A stretch of DNA of 64,000 nucleotides from Candidatus Anaerobutyricum avicola (GTDB lineage: Bacteria > Bacillota > Clostridia > Lachnospirales > Lachnospiraceae): NCBI GenBank assembly GCA_019113845.1, contig DXGQ01000016.1, positions 36,125-100,124 of the forward strand, written 5' to 3'. Positions 23,984 to 32,247 of the stretch are shown here, one piece after another. Both the position numbers and the translations under genes were made by a program. The stretch's first letter is position 1. The number at the start of each line of letters is the position of its first letter. The notes under the pieces were generated by a model. The model was not told the DNA's origin and did no database searches. It was given only the letters and a program-made list of their open reading frames with translations.

Positions 23984-25156
23984 ATGGAAGGCAGATATGA
24001 GTTTGTAGCGCCATGTCATTTTGGACTGGAAGCGGTGAGCAAAAGAGAAATCAGTGATCTTGGATATGAGATCGTCCGGGTGGAAGACGGCAAGGTGACT
24101 TTTACCGGGGATGCGGAGGCTCTGGTAAGAGCCAATATTTTTTTGAGGACAACCCAGAGGATTCTGTGGAAGGTGGCGGAGTTTCGTGCCGTGACTTTTG
24201 AGGAATTGTTTCAGGGGATAAAAAATGTACCGTGGGAGGAGTATCTTCCGAAGGACGCCCGCTTCTGGGTGACAAAGGCCACTTCCGTAAAAAGTACGCT
24301 TTTCAGCACCTCGGATATCCAGTCCATCGCCAAGAAGGCCATGGTGGAGCGCATGAAGGAGCATTATCATATCAGCTGGTTTGCGGAGACCGGGCAGGAC
24401 TATCCGGTACGTATTTCCATTTACAAGGATGTGGTGACGGTGGCGCTCGACACATCCGGGGAGAGCCTTCACAAAAGGGGCTACCGGAAGATGGTTAGCA
24501 AAGCTCCGATCGAAGAGACACTGGCAGCGGCGCTCATCAAGCTCACCCCTTGGAATAAAAACAGGATTCTTGTGGATCCTTTCTGCGGCAGCGGTACATT
24601 TCCAATCGAGGCGGCCATGATGGGCGCCAATATCGCGCCGGGGATGCGCCGTACCTTTCAGGCACAGCAGTGGACGAACCTCATTTCTCCGTCCGTGTGG
24701 CAGAGGGGATTTGAGGAGGCGCAGGATCTGGTGGATGTCAATGTGGATATGGACATCCAGGGGTATGATATCGACCCGCTCATCGTGAAGGCGGCCAGAG
24801 AAAATGCCGGACGTGCCGGCGTCGCAGATCTCATCCATTTCCAGCAGCGGCCGGTCCACAAGCTGCGTCATCCGAAGAAATATGGCTTTGTCATCACCAA
24901 TCCTCCCTACGGCGAGCGCATGGAAGACAAGGAAGATATGCCAATCCTCTACCGGGAGATCGGCGAGGCATTTTCTCATCTGGACGGCTGGTCAGAATAT
25001 ATCATTACCGCGTATGAGGACGCGGAGCGCTACATCGGCAAAAAGGCGGACAAGAACCGCAAGATCTACAACGGCATGATGAAAACGTATTTCTATCAAT
25101 TTCTGGGACCGAAGCCGCCGCGGCGAAAACCGACAGACGCGAAGAGCGGTCAATAA
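23984..25156 (+). CDS. THUMP-domain RNA methyltransferase (RlmL/YpsC-like)
   Basis: 390 residues. An N-terminal ferredoxin-like/THUMP region (FVAPCHFGLEAVSKREI) is followed by a class I methyltransferase: SAM motif ILVDPFCGSGTFPIEAA and catalytic ITNPPYGERM. This is the fold of enzymes making m2G in 23S rRNA. Start chosen at 23984 after a GGAGGA site rather than an in-frame ATG at 23954. It heads a run of housekeeping genes that ends in rlmD. Confidence 0.9.
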   Translation: MEGRYEFVAPCHFGLEAVSKREISDLGYEIVRVEDGKVTFTGDAEALVRANIFLRTTQRILWKVAEFRAVTFEELFQGIKNVPWEEYLPKDARFWVTKATSVKSTLFSTSDIQSIAKKAMVERMKEHYHISWFAETGQDYPVRISIYKDVVTVALDTSGESLHKRGYRKMVSKAPIEETLAAALIKLTPWNKNRILVDPFCGSGTFPIEAAMMGANIAPGMRRTFQAQQWTNLISPSVWQRGFEEAQDLVDVNVDMDIQGYDIDPLIVKAARENAGRAGVADLIHFQQRPVHKLRHPKKYGFVITNPPYGERMEDKEDMPILYREIGEAFSHLDGWSEYIITAYEDAERYIGKKADKNRKIYNGMMKTYFYQFLGPKPPRRKPTDAKSGQ

Positions 25157-25274
25157 GAGTGCTATAGTGGCATAGCTGTCTGAAATGATCCGGCTGACAA
25201 TATTTTTAATCAGACGGGACATCTCTTACAGAGAAATATTGCAGAGATAAAAACGGGAAAGGTGTGAATATACA

Positions 25275-25859
25275 ATGAAGAAGAAACTGATATTTGCGAC
25301 GGGGAATGAAGGAAAAATGCGGGAGATCCGTCAGATTCTCGGCGATATGGATTACGAGATTCTTTCCATGAAAGAGGCGGGCGTCGATGTGGAGATCATT
25401 GAGGATGGAGAAACGTTTGAAGATAACGCCATCATAAAGGCAAAGACAGTGATGGAGGCAACCGGCTGTCTGACGTTAGCAGATGACTCCGGGCTGGAGA
25501 TTGATTATCTTAATAAAGAACCGGGTGTGCTCTCCGCCCGCTACATGGGGGAGAACACATCTTACCGCATCAAAAACCAGATCCTCTTAGACCGTCTTCA
25601 TGGCGTGCCTGCTGCAGTGCGGGGAGCACGGTTTGTCTGTGTGATCGCCGCCGCATTTCCGGACGGACGCATTGAGACACGGAGAGCGACCATCGAGGGA
25701 CGGATCGCCGACGAGCCGGCCGGAGAGAACGGTTTTGGATATGACCCTATTTTCTATGTGCCGGAACTTGGAAAGACGACGGCAGAACTTTCCGAGGAAG
25801 AAAAAAATGCGATCAGTCACAGAGGAAAAGCCCTCAGAATGATAAAGGAGATTTTGTAA
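25275..25859 (+). CDS. rdgB: XTP/dITP diphosphatase (RdgB/HAM1)
   Basis: 194 residues. LIFATGNEGKMREI, EDGETFEDNAIIKA, LADDSGLEIDYL, GFGYDPIF and ISHRGKAL are the conserved blocks of this pyrophosphatase. It removes non-canonical purine nucleoside triphosphates before they enter DNA or RNA. Its stop is followed immediately by the ATG of the phosphodiesterase gene, so the two are translationally linked. Confidence 0.95.
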   Translation: MKKKLIFATGNEGKMREIRQILGDMDYEILSMKEAGVDVEIIEDGETFEDNAIIKAKTVMEATGCLTLADDSGLEIDYLNKEPGVLSARYMGENTSYRIKNQILLDRLHGVPAAVRGARFVCVIAAAFPDGRIETRRATIEGRIADEPAGENGFGYDPIFYVPELGKTTAELSEEEKNAISHRGKALRMIKEIL

Positions 25860-26366
25860 ATGAGAATTTTAGTGATCAGTGATTCTCATGGACGCAATGA
25901 TGATGTATCCGGCGTCATCCGGCAGGTGGGACCCATTGACACCCTCATCCATTGCGGCGATGTGGAACGTGGAGATGATTATATCCGTTCGCTGGTAGAC
26001 TGTCCGGTGTACATGGTTGCGGGAAACAACGACTATAACTTGGACCTTCCGCCCAAGATCATAACAAAGATCGGAGATTATCGGGTGATGATCGTTCATG
26101 GTCACACCTATCATGTATACAGAGGCGTGGATTATCTGAAAAGAGCCGCCCGTGAAGAAAAGGTGGACGTCGTCATGTACGGGCATACTCATGTCCCGTA
26201 TATTGACATTGGCAGCGACATTACCATATTGAATCCGGGAAGTCTGTCCTATCCGAGACAGGCTTCGCGCAAGCCGACCTTCCTCATCATGGAGATCGAT
26301 GAAAACGGACAGGCACATTACGGCCACGGTTATTACAAATCAAAATTCAGCGAACTGACAATATAA
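25860..26366 (+). CDS. YfcE/MJ0936-type metallophosphoesterase
   Basis: 168 residues. The metal ligands are all present: ISDSHG, HCGDVE, AGNND, IVHGHTY and YGHTHVPY. Enzymes of this group hydrolyse phosphodiesters with Mn2+ or similar. The natural substrate is unknown. Pairing with rdgB is common in Firmicutes. Confidence 0.9.
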   Translation: MRILVISDSHGRNDDVSGVIRQVGPIDTLIHCGDVERGDDYIRSLVDCPVYMVAGNNDYNLDLPPKIITKIGDYRVMIVHGHTYHVYRGVDYLKRAAREEKVDVVMYGHTHVPYIDIGSDITILNPGSLSYPRQASRKPTFLIMEIDENGQAHYGHGYYKSKFSELTI

Positions 26367-26456
26367 AAATATGTTCTGTTTCTGTCAATGATGAGAAATA
26401 AACGACGGACAGAAAAGTTACAGGCAGGAAAATGAAAAGAGAAAAAGGAGATGAAT

Positions 26457-27935
26457 ATGAAAAAGGGAGATATTTTTGAAGGGAAGGTTCTGAAAACAGA
26501 ATTCCCAAATAAAGGGATATTATATATAGAAGAAAAACGTGTGACGGTAAAAAATGCGCTGGAGGGCCAGACGATCCGTTTCTCCATCACAAAGAAGAGA
26601 AAAGACCGCGTGGAAGGACGTCTGCTTGAGGTACTCGAACCGTCGCCGCTGGAAACTGTGGGACGGGAGAACGCAGCCGGCAATCCGGCGGAAGCAGATT
26701 CAGACGGTCTGGCGGCTCAGACAGATGCGGTCGCAGCGAAAGCAGGCGTGGCAGCGGTGGGAAAGACTGCATCACAGAACCGCGTCTGTCAGCATTTCGG
26801 CGTCTGCGGCGGCTGCGCGTATCAGACGCTGCCTTATGAAGAGCAGCTGGCGCTGAAAAAGCGGCAGGTGGAAGATTTGATCAAAAAGGCAGGCTTTACA
26901 TTTCTTGTGGAGGAGATCTACGCCAGCCCGCTGTCCCGCGGCTATCGCAACAAGATGGAGTACACCTTCGGAGATGAAGAAAAAGACGGCCCGCTGGCGT
27001 TGGGTATGCACCGGAAGAACAGCTTTTACGATATCGTATCCCTCAAGGATTGCCATATAGCAGACAGAGATTTCACAGCGATTCTGCAGGCAGTCCTTCA
27101 CTATTTTACATCTATCGGCGCCTCCTACTACCACAAGATGCGAAAAGAAGGATTTCTCCGGCATCTGGTACTGCGCCGTTCCGTGAAGACGGGAGATATT
27201 CTGGTGAATCTGGTCACGACCACCCAGGCTGCGCTGGACGACGATGCTTTTGTCAATCTTCTCACATCGACAAAGATAGATGGAAAGATCGTGGGCATCC
27301 TTCACACGTTAAACGACAGCCCGGCGGATGTGGTGCAGAGCGATGAGACCCGCCTGCTCTACGGGCAGGATTACTTCTATGAATATCTCCTGAACCTGCG
27401 TTTTAAAATCTCACCATTCTCTTTCTTCCAGACCAACACCCTCGGTGCGGAAGTCCTCTACGAAAAGGTCGGAGAGTATGTGGGCGACACAAAGGACAAG
27501 CTGATCTATGACCTCTACACCGGAACCGGCACCATCGCCCAGATGATGGCGCCATACGCCAGAAAAGTCGTCGGCGTGGAGATCGTCGAGGAGGCCGTGG
27601 AAGCCGCCCGCCGGAATGCTCTGGATAACAACCTGACTAATTGTGAATTTATCGCCGGCGACGTCCTCAAGGTTGTGGATAACCTCACCGAAAAACCGGA
27701 TATGATCATCCTCGACCCGCCCCGCGACGGCGTCAACCCGAAAGCCCTCCGCAAGATCATCCGCTTCGGCGTCGACGAGATGGTCTACGTTAGCTGCAAG
27801 CCGACCAGCCTCATGCGCGACCTCCTTATGCTCCAGGAAGCCGGTTACGAGGTGAAACGGTGTTGCCTGGTTGATATGTTCCCGATGACCACGGGGGTGG
27901 AGACTATGGTGTTGCTACGAAGAGCACATACCTAG
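26457..27935 (+). CDS. rlmD: 23S rRNA (uracil) methyltransferase RlmD/RumA-type
   Basis: 492 residues. An N-terminal TRAM domain is followed by an Ala-rich linker (about 70-105), the 4Fe-4S Cys set in CQHFGVCGGC, then SAM motif IYDLYTGTGTIAQ, ILDPPRDGVNPKA and catalytic YVSCKPTSL. It forms m5U in 23S rRNA. The start at 26457 is 6 nt from AAAGGAG; the ATG at 26451 directly abuts it. The C-terminal end (VETMVLLRRAHT) falls where rum-targeting ICEs insert, so the last few codons are probably element-derived. Confidence 0.93.
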   Translation: MKKGDIFEGKVLKTEFPNKGILYIEEKRVTVKNALEGQTIRFSITKKRKDRVEGRLLEVLEPSPLETVGRENAAGNPAEADSDGLAAQTDAVAAKAGVAAVGKTASQNRVCQHFGVCGGCAYQTLPYEEQLALKKRQVEDLIKKAGFTFLVEEIYASPLSRGYRNKMEYTFGDEEKDGPLALGMHRKNSFYDIVSLKDCHIADRDFTAILQAVLHYFTSIGASYYHKMRKEGFLRHLVLRRSVKTGDILVNLVTTTQAALDDDAFVNLLTSTKIDGKIVGILHTLNDSPADVVQSDETRLLYGQDYFYEYLLNLRFKISPFSFFQTNTLGAEVLYEKVGEYVGDTKDKLIYDLYTGTGTIAQMMAPYARKVVGVEIVEEAVEAARRNALDNNLTNCEFIAGDVLKVVDNLTEKPDMIILDPPRDGVNPKALRKIIRFGVDEMVYVSCKPTSLMRDLLMLQEAGYEVKRCCLVDMFPMTTGVETMVLLRRAHT

Positions 27936-28205
27936 AAATCCTTGAATTTACGCACTATGTGGAGTTTTTCAGTTTTCATCAGGTTAGTGAAAATCACAGA
28001 GAAAAGGTATTTGTGAGGAAAGTGACAGTGGTTGTTGCTTTAAACTACACTACGGGGAATACAAATAATCCTGAAAATGAAAGTAAATAATGAGCTATCA
28101 ATTATTGGTAGATTATAGGGATACTTAAAATTAAGTGTCCCTATTTTTATATGGGACATTTCAGAATGAAATGTCTTTTTAATTAAATTTCAGGAGGTTA
28201 TGAAA
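27936..28205. other. Presumed left junction of the ICE
   Basis: AT-rich, non-coding. GTGGAG occurs in the last codons of rlmD (about 27896) and again as ACTATGTGGAGTTTT (about 27955), as would be expected near an att core. Base composition drops here and mobile-element genes start within 270 bp. The exact att base pair cannot be fixed without the right end. Confidence 0.5.
28118..28180 (+). promoter_or_regulatory. Possible attenuator: two hairpins with an alternative pairing
   Basis: Hairpin 1 is TAGGGATACTT/AAGTGTCCCTA plus T tract, and hairpin 2 is GACATTTC/GAAATGTC plus five T. The right arm of the first (AAGTGTCCC) can also pair with the left arm of the second (GGGACATTT, one G-T), so the two cannot form together with this third stem. 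Directly upstream of the first ICE gene. Confidence 0.5.
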
Positions 28206-28661
28206 ATGAACACAGCGTCAAGAGCAGAAAGCAACAAAAAACAGGAGATTCTTTTCAAAAACAAGGAACATAAAAATTTTTATAGTTCCTGCCTTTCAAA
28301 ATGCCGGTATCAGGACGCCTATCATCAGGCATTGATCTATTGCCTTGGAATGTCAGAAGACACAAGGCGGAATATAAAGCGCGTTTATGATTTTAAAAGT
28401 GGGAATGTAAAGCCAAAGTGTTTGCAGGAAGGATGGCAAACAAGCGGAAGCCAGAAGATTGTGCGTATTGCATTTAATTTATATTGTGATGGAACGCCAA
28501 GCACCTATGACTATGAAGATGTCGATGAACAGATCAGAGAGACAAGATTATATTCTGTCAGCGATTTATTCTGCACGGAGGATGCGCCATATTTCTGGCA
28601 AGCGATTAAAATCCGATATCTGGAATATTGTCACAATGATAATGAGGGGGACGGTATTTGA
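28206..28661 (+). CDS. DUF6075 family protein
   Basis: 151 residues. The pattern NKEHKNFYSSCLSKCRYQD, HQALIYCLGMSEDTRRNI, VYDFKSGNVKPKCLQEGWQT and LFCTEDAPYFWQAIKIRYLE is the DUF6075 family found at the start of many Firmicute conjugative elements. Function unknown. The start at 28206 is 7 nt after AGGAGG; an ATG at 28200 is too close. Stop and next start overlap (TGATG). Confidence 0.82.
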   Translation: MNTASRAESNKKQEILFKNKEHKNFYSSCLSKCRYQDAYHQALIYCLGMSEDTRRNIKRVYDFKSGNVKPKCLQEGWQTSGSQKIVRIAFNLYCDGTPSTYDYEDVDEQIRETRLYSVSDLFCTEDAPYFWQAIKIRYLEYCHNDNEGDGI

Positions 28662-28834
28662 TGTTGAAAATAAGATTACAGGGGACAACAAAGGATATCC
28701 GGTGGTTTAAGATGATTTTGGAAAAACATTCGGGTATTCGAGTCTTACAGATATCAGATATATTTTCAAATAAAGGAACAAATCGTTATTTTAGAACATA
28801 TGCAGAAGTGGAAAGAGTAGAAAGGCAGGAATAA
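28661..28834 (+). CDS. Small DUF3970-like protein
   Basis: 57 residues. KIRLQGTTKDIRWFKMILEK, then a short V-L-Q-I-S-D-I strand and NKGTNRYFRTYAEVE resemble the small beta-alpha-beta DUF3970-type proteins found near parA in conjugative elements. The start overlaps the DUF6075 stop and its end lies 2 nt before parA, so it is inside one operon. Function unknown. Confidence 0.7.
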   Translation: MLKIRLQGTTKDIRWFKMILEKHSGIRVLQISDIFSNKGTNRYFRTYAEVERVERQE

Positions 28835-28836
28835 AT

Positions 28837-29622
28837 ATGTGTAGAATTATCGCAGTTGCGAACCAAAAAGGTGGCGTTGCCAAAACCACTTCAACTGTTA
28901 ATCTTGGCATTGGTCTTGTGAAAGAAGGGAAAAAAGTATTATTGATTGACGCCGATCCCCAGGGAAGTTTGACGGCCAGTCTGGGATATATGGAACCAGA
29001 TGAGTTAAAAACTACTCTGGCAACGATTATGATGGCAATCATCAACGAGGAGGAAATTCAGCCAACAGATGGTATCTTACATCATAAGGAAGGTGTGGAT
29101 CTTCTTCCAGGAAATATTGAATTATCTGCTTTGGAAGTTATTATGGGAAATGTGATGAGCCGGGAACTTATTATGAAAGAATATGTGGAGCAGGTAAGAA
29201 AAAGATATGATTATATATTAATTGATTGTATGCCAAGTCTGGGGATGATTACAATTAATGCTTTGGTATCAGCCGATTTTGTATTAATTCCGGTTCAAGC
29301 TGCTTATCTCCCGGTCAAGGGCCTTCAGCAACTGATAAAAACGATTTCAATGGTAAAGAGACGGTTAAATCGAAAGCTTCAGATTCAAGGAATTCTTTTA
29401 ACTATGGTAGATTTTCGGACAAATTATGCCAGAGATATTGCAACTAGGGTTCATGAAACTTATGGGTCAGAGATAGAAATATTTCAAACAGCGATTCCAT
29501 TTTCAGTAAAAGCGGCAGAAGCCAGTGCAGAGGGAGTCAGTATTTTAACATATTGTCCGGGAAATAAAGTAGGTATTGCATACAAAAATCTTACCCAGGA
29601 GGTTTTAGCCAATGAAAACTAG
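28837..29622 (+). CDS. parA: ParA/Soj-type partition ATPase
   Basis: 261 residues. The deviant Walker A is KGGVAKTTST near residue 11, with IDADPQGSLTASLG and IDCMPSLGMITINAL. It is a chromosome/plasmid-partition ATPase that would help maintain the excised circular ICE. It overlaps parB by 11 nt. The N-terminus lacks a DNA-binding extension, so it is a Soj-type (class Ib) ParA. Confidence 0.94.
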   Translation: MCRIIAVANQKGGVAKTTSTVNLGIGLVKEGKKVLLIDADPQGSLTASLGYMEPDELKTTLATIMMAIINEEEIQPTDGILHHKEGVDLLPGNIELSALEVIMGNVMSRELIMKEYVEQVRKRYDYILIDCMPSLGMITINALVSADFVLIPVQAAYLPVKGLQQLIKTISMVKRRLNRKLQIQGILLTMVDFRTNYARDIATRVHETYGSEIEIFQTAIPFSVKAAEASAEGVSILTYCPGNKVGIAYKNLTQEVLANEN

Positions 29623-30523
29623 AAGTGGAGAGAAAATCAAATTAGCAAGCATTGAAGAATTGCTAGGTGTAGTTAATGAAGAATCGGCTATGGATATTGA
29701 GATTGGGAAGATTCACAGCTTTAGGTCACATCCATTCAAAGTGTTAGATGATGAAAAAATGCAGGAACTGGTAGAGAGTGTGAAAAAACATGGGATCCTT
29801 ACACCAGTTTTGTTACGTCCAAGCGGTGTTGATGAGTATGAAATGATTTCCGGTCATCGAAGAATGCATGCTGCTCAGTTGGCAGGGCTCATAACAGTTC
29901 CTGCCATTATAAGAGAGATGGATGATGATGATGCCATAGTGATTATGGTAGATTCTAATATTCAAAGAGAAGAGTTGCTACCGAGTGAAAAAGCGTTTGC
30001 GTTTAAGATGAAAATGGATGCAATGCGTAGACAAGGAACACGACATGATTTAACTTCGTGCCAATCTGGCACGAAGTTTAGAGCAGATGAATCCATAGCA
30101 AAGCAAGTGGGGGAAAGTGCCCGAAATATTCAACGTTATATACGTTTAACAGAACTGATTCCGGAATTGCTTGATCTTGTAGATCAGAAGCGGTTACAGT
30201 TTACAGTTGCTGTTGACATCTCTTACATAGATAAAGAAATCCAGAGGTGGCTATATGAGTACATTAGGGATAATGGGAGTGTCCGGGCAAATCAGGTTGC
30301 GGCTCTTCGGAATGAGATAGAACAGGGTGTTATGACGCAGGCAAAGATGATTTTGATCTTAAATGAAAATTTGCCAGGAAAGAAACCGGGTAGTAAGATT
30401 ACATTATCAGAAAAAAAATTACGCGAATATTTCCCTTCAGGATATACAACAACGGAAATGAGAAGTATCATTTTTAAACTTCTGGACAACTGGAAAGAGT
30501 GTCAGAATGGAGGGATGAAATGA
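29612..30523 (+). CDS. parB: ParB/Spo0J-type partition protein
   Basis: 303 residues. An N-terminal ParB/Srx nuclease-like domain (ILTPVLLRPSGVDEYEMISGHRRMHAAQLAG, here split over residues 67-100) precedes a KorB-type helix-turn-helix (IAKQVGESARNIQRYIRLTELIPELLDLVD). It loads at parS and links DNA to ParA. The start follows AGGAGG. A perfect 12-bp inverted repeat inside the gene (30052-30078) is a candidate parS. Confidence 0.9.
   Translation: MKTRSGEKIKLASIEELLGVVNEESAMDIEIGKIHSFRSHPFKVLDDEKMQELVESVKKHGILTPVLLRPSGVDEYEMISGHRRMHAAQLAGLITVPAIIREMDDDDAIVIMVDSNIQREELLPSEKAFAFKMKMDAMRRQGTRHDLTSCQSGTKFRADESIAKQVGESARNIQRYIRLTELIPELLDLVDQKRLQFTVAVDISYIDKEIQRWLYEYIRDNGSVRANQVAALRNEIEQGVMTQAKMILILNENLPGKKPGSKITLSEKKLREYFPSGYTTTEMRSIIFKLLDNWKECQNGGMK
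30052..30078. promoter_or_regulatory. Candidate intragenic parS site
   Basis: AACTTCGTGCCA (30052-30063) and TGGCACGAAGTT (30067-30078) are perfect complements separated by ATC. It lies in the parB coding region between its two domains, where the protein reads TSCQSGTKF. Confidence 0.5.
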
Positions 30524-31506
30524 ATTTTGATTATTTTTACGGGGGACAGGCCAATCAATTTAATTTTATAAAAATTCCGAAAGATTTATTGACGGAATCC
30601 ATTTTTGATGAATTATCACTTTCTGCAAAAGTATTATATGGAGTTTTGTTGGATCGCATGAGTCTGTCGATGAAAAATGGGTGGTTTGATAAAGAGAATA
30701 AACCTTTCATTATCTATCAGATATCAGAAATACAGGTAGATTTGAAACTTTCAAAAAGAAAGGCAATGGATTGCCTGCGGGAGTTGGAGAAGATTGGACT
30801 GGTGGAGAAGAAAAAAAGAGGATTTGGTTTACCGAATATTCTCTATGTAAAAAATTTTGTTGTACCACGAGACTGTACTAGAAATATCCAAAATGATATT
30901 TCTGTAGAAAAAATAGGTTCCAGAAGTGCTGAAAATGGCACTTCTGATACTCAAGAAGATGATTCCAGAGGTGTCGAAATCTGTACCCCAGAAGTTGCTG
31001 AAACGGTACCTCTTGAAGTGCCAAAACCCATACCTCTAAAGAATAAGACTAATATAAGCTATACATACAGGAGTAAGACTGAAACAGATCTCATCTTATC
31101 CGGACAGAAGAAGGGAAATGATGAGATTGGAGAGGATGAGGAGAAAAAAGTACTAGCCTGCCAAAATGTGGTTAAAAAGAACATAGAATACGATGCCCTT
31201 ATCAGAAATTTTCCGATGGACAGGGAACTGATTGAAGGAATCTATGAAATGATTGTGGAAACGGTTCTTTGTGAGGGGAAATACATACTGATTGCGCAGA
31301 ATCAATATCCGGTTCAGTTGGTAAAGTCAAAATTCATGAAACTTAATTTTTCGCATATTGAGTATGTCATAAACTGTTTCAAGAAAAATACAACGGAAAT
31401 CCGTAATATCAAAAAATATCTTCTGGCGGCTTTATTCAATGCACCGTCAACTATTGATAGTTATTATAAAGCAGCTGTCAATCATGATCTGTATGGTGGC
31501 AGATGA
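30520..31506 (+). CDS. repA: RepA N-terminal-type replication initiator
   Basis: 328 residues. The segment NFIKIPKDLLTESIFDELSLSAKVLYGVLLDRMSLS is the RepA_N winged-helix start, followed by KLSKRKAMDCLRELEKIGLVEKKKRG. The middle is variable and Ser/Thr/Glu-rich, and the C-terminal 120 residues form a helical domain. ICEs of the Tn1549 type carry such initiators. The start at 30520 overlaps the parB stop (ATGA) and has GGAGGG upstream. It probably allows limited replication of the circular form. Confidence 0.88.
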   Translation: MNFDYFYGGQANQFNFIKIPKDLLTESIFDELSLSAKVLYGVLLDRMSLSMKNGWFDKENKPFIIYQISEIQVDLKLSKRKAMDCLRELEKIGLVEKKKRGFGLPNILYVKNFVVPRDCTRNIQNDISVEKIGSRSAENGTSDTQEDDSRGVEICTPEVAETVPLEVPKPIPLKNKTNISYTYRSKTETDLILSGQKKGNDEIGEDEEKKVLACQNVVKKNIEYDALIRNFPMDRELIEGIYEMIVETVLCEGKYILIAQNQYPVQLVKSKFMKLNFSHIEYVINCFKKNTTEIRNIKKYLLAALFNAPSTIDSYYKAAVNHDLYGGR

Positions 31507-31539
31507 ATGAAATTATCACAATAAAATAATGAAAATGGG

Positions 31540-31573
31540 AAAAGCAGCTTGATAGAAAATTAGGCTGCTTTTT
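31540..31573 (+). terminator. Terminator of the parA-parB-repA operon
   Basis: AAAAGCAGC pairs with GCTGCTTTT, with a 15-base loop and T tail. Confidence 0.8.
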
Positions 31574-31584
31574 CTGATGAAAAA

Positions 31585-31609
31585 ACTTTACGACATTATG
31601 TCGCAAAGT
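31585..31609. promoter_or_regulatory. 25-bp dyad operator before the sigma-like gene
   Basis: ACTTT-A-CGACAT-T-ATGTCG-C-AAAGT is symmetric in 22 of 25 positions. It lies about 75 bp before the sigma-like gene and is a likely regulator site. Confidence 0.55.
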
Positions 31610-31682
31610 AAAATATAGAGAAAATGAGAATAGTGAGGGAAAATGATGAGAACAGGAATGTTATTACCGGGAATCAAACGAA

Positions 31683-32234
31683 ATGGTAAGAAAAATATAT
31701 GAGATGGATGTGAACGATATCAAAGAAATTTTAATGGATTATAGTACGATTCGGGAGCAGACCAGGCAGCAGATCCTCGATTTATATCAAGATTTATATG
31801 ATACCGATGATTTGATTGAGACAATTTCCATTGGAAAAAGTAATATCAGTGATATGCCTGGAATAAAAAAAGGTGTAGAACGAGACTTATCTGATATTGT
31901 TCTGCGGCACCAGAGCCAGCTGAAACAGTGGTATAATGAGATATCCTATGAAATTGATATTCTTTTGAATAAGGAAGAGATGTTACATAGATTGTGGATT
32001 TGTTACCGTCTTTTGCCGGAGAAACAATATCGAGTCATTACAGAAATTTATGTGCATAAGCAGCCTTGGAAAAAGGTAGAAGCAGAATCACAGGAATCGA
32101 AATCGACGTTTTTACGTCTTGTAAACAGAGGATTAAATAATATTAAGAAGATGTATGACAGTGAATATTCCAATGAATATCTTTTAAGACATTCTCTGCA
32201 AAAAATAATCAGAAAAAATCAGGAAGAGAAGTAG
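31683..32234 (+). CDS. Sigma-70 region 4-like DNA-binding protein
   Basis: 183 residues. The C-terminal half (LWICYRLLPEKQYRVITEIY, then QPWKKVEAESQESKSTFLRLVNRGLNNIKK) looks like a sigma region 4 / ArpU-type helix-turn-helix, and the N-terminus is helical. Such proteins often drive the late or transfer genes of Firmicute mobile elements. No Shine-Dalgarno precedes 31683, so the start may be the ATG at 31704; a 19-residue frame just upstream (31644) could act as a leader. Confidence 0.6.
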   Translation: MVRKIYEMDVNDIKEILMDYSTIREQTRQQILDLYQDLYDTDDLIETISIGKSNISDMPGIKKGVERDLSDIVLRHQSQLKQWYNEISYEIDILLNKEEMLHRLWICYRLLPEKQYRVITEIYVHKQPWKKVEAESQESKSTFLRLVNRGLNNIKKMYDSEYSNEYLLRHSLQKIIRKNQEEK

Positions 32235-32247
32235 GAGGGTGATTAAA

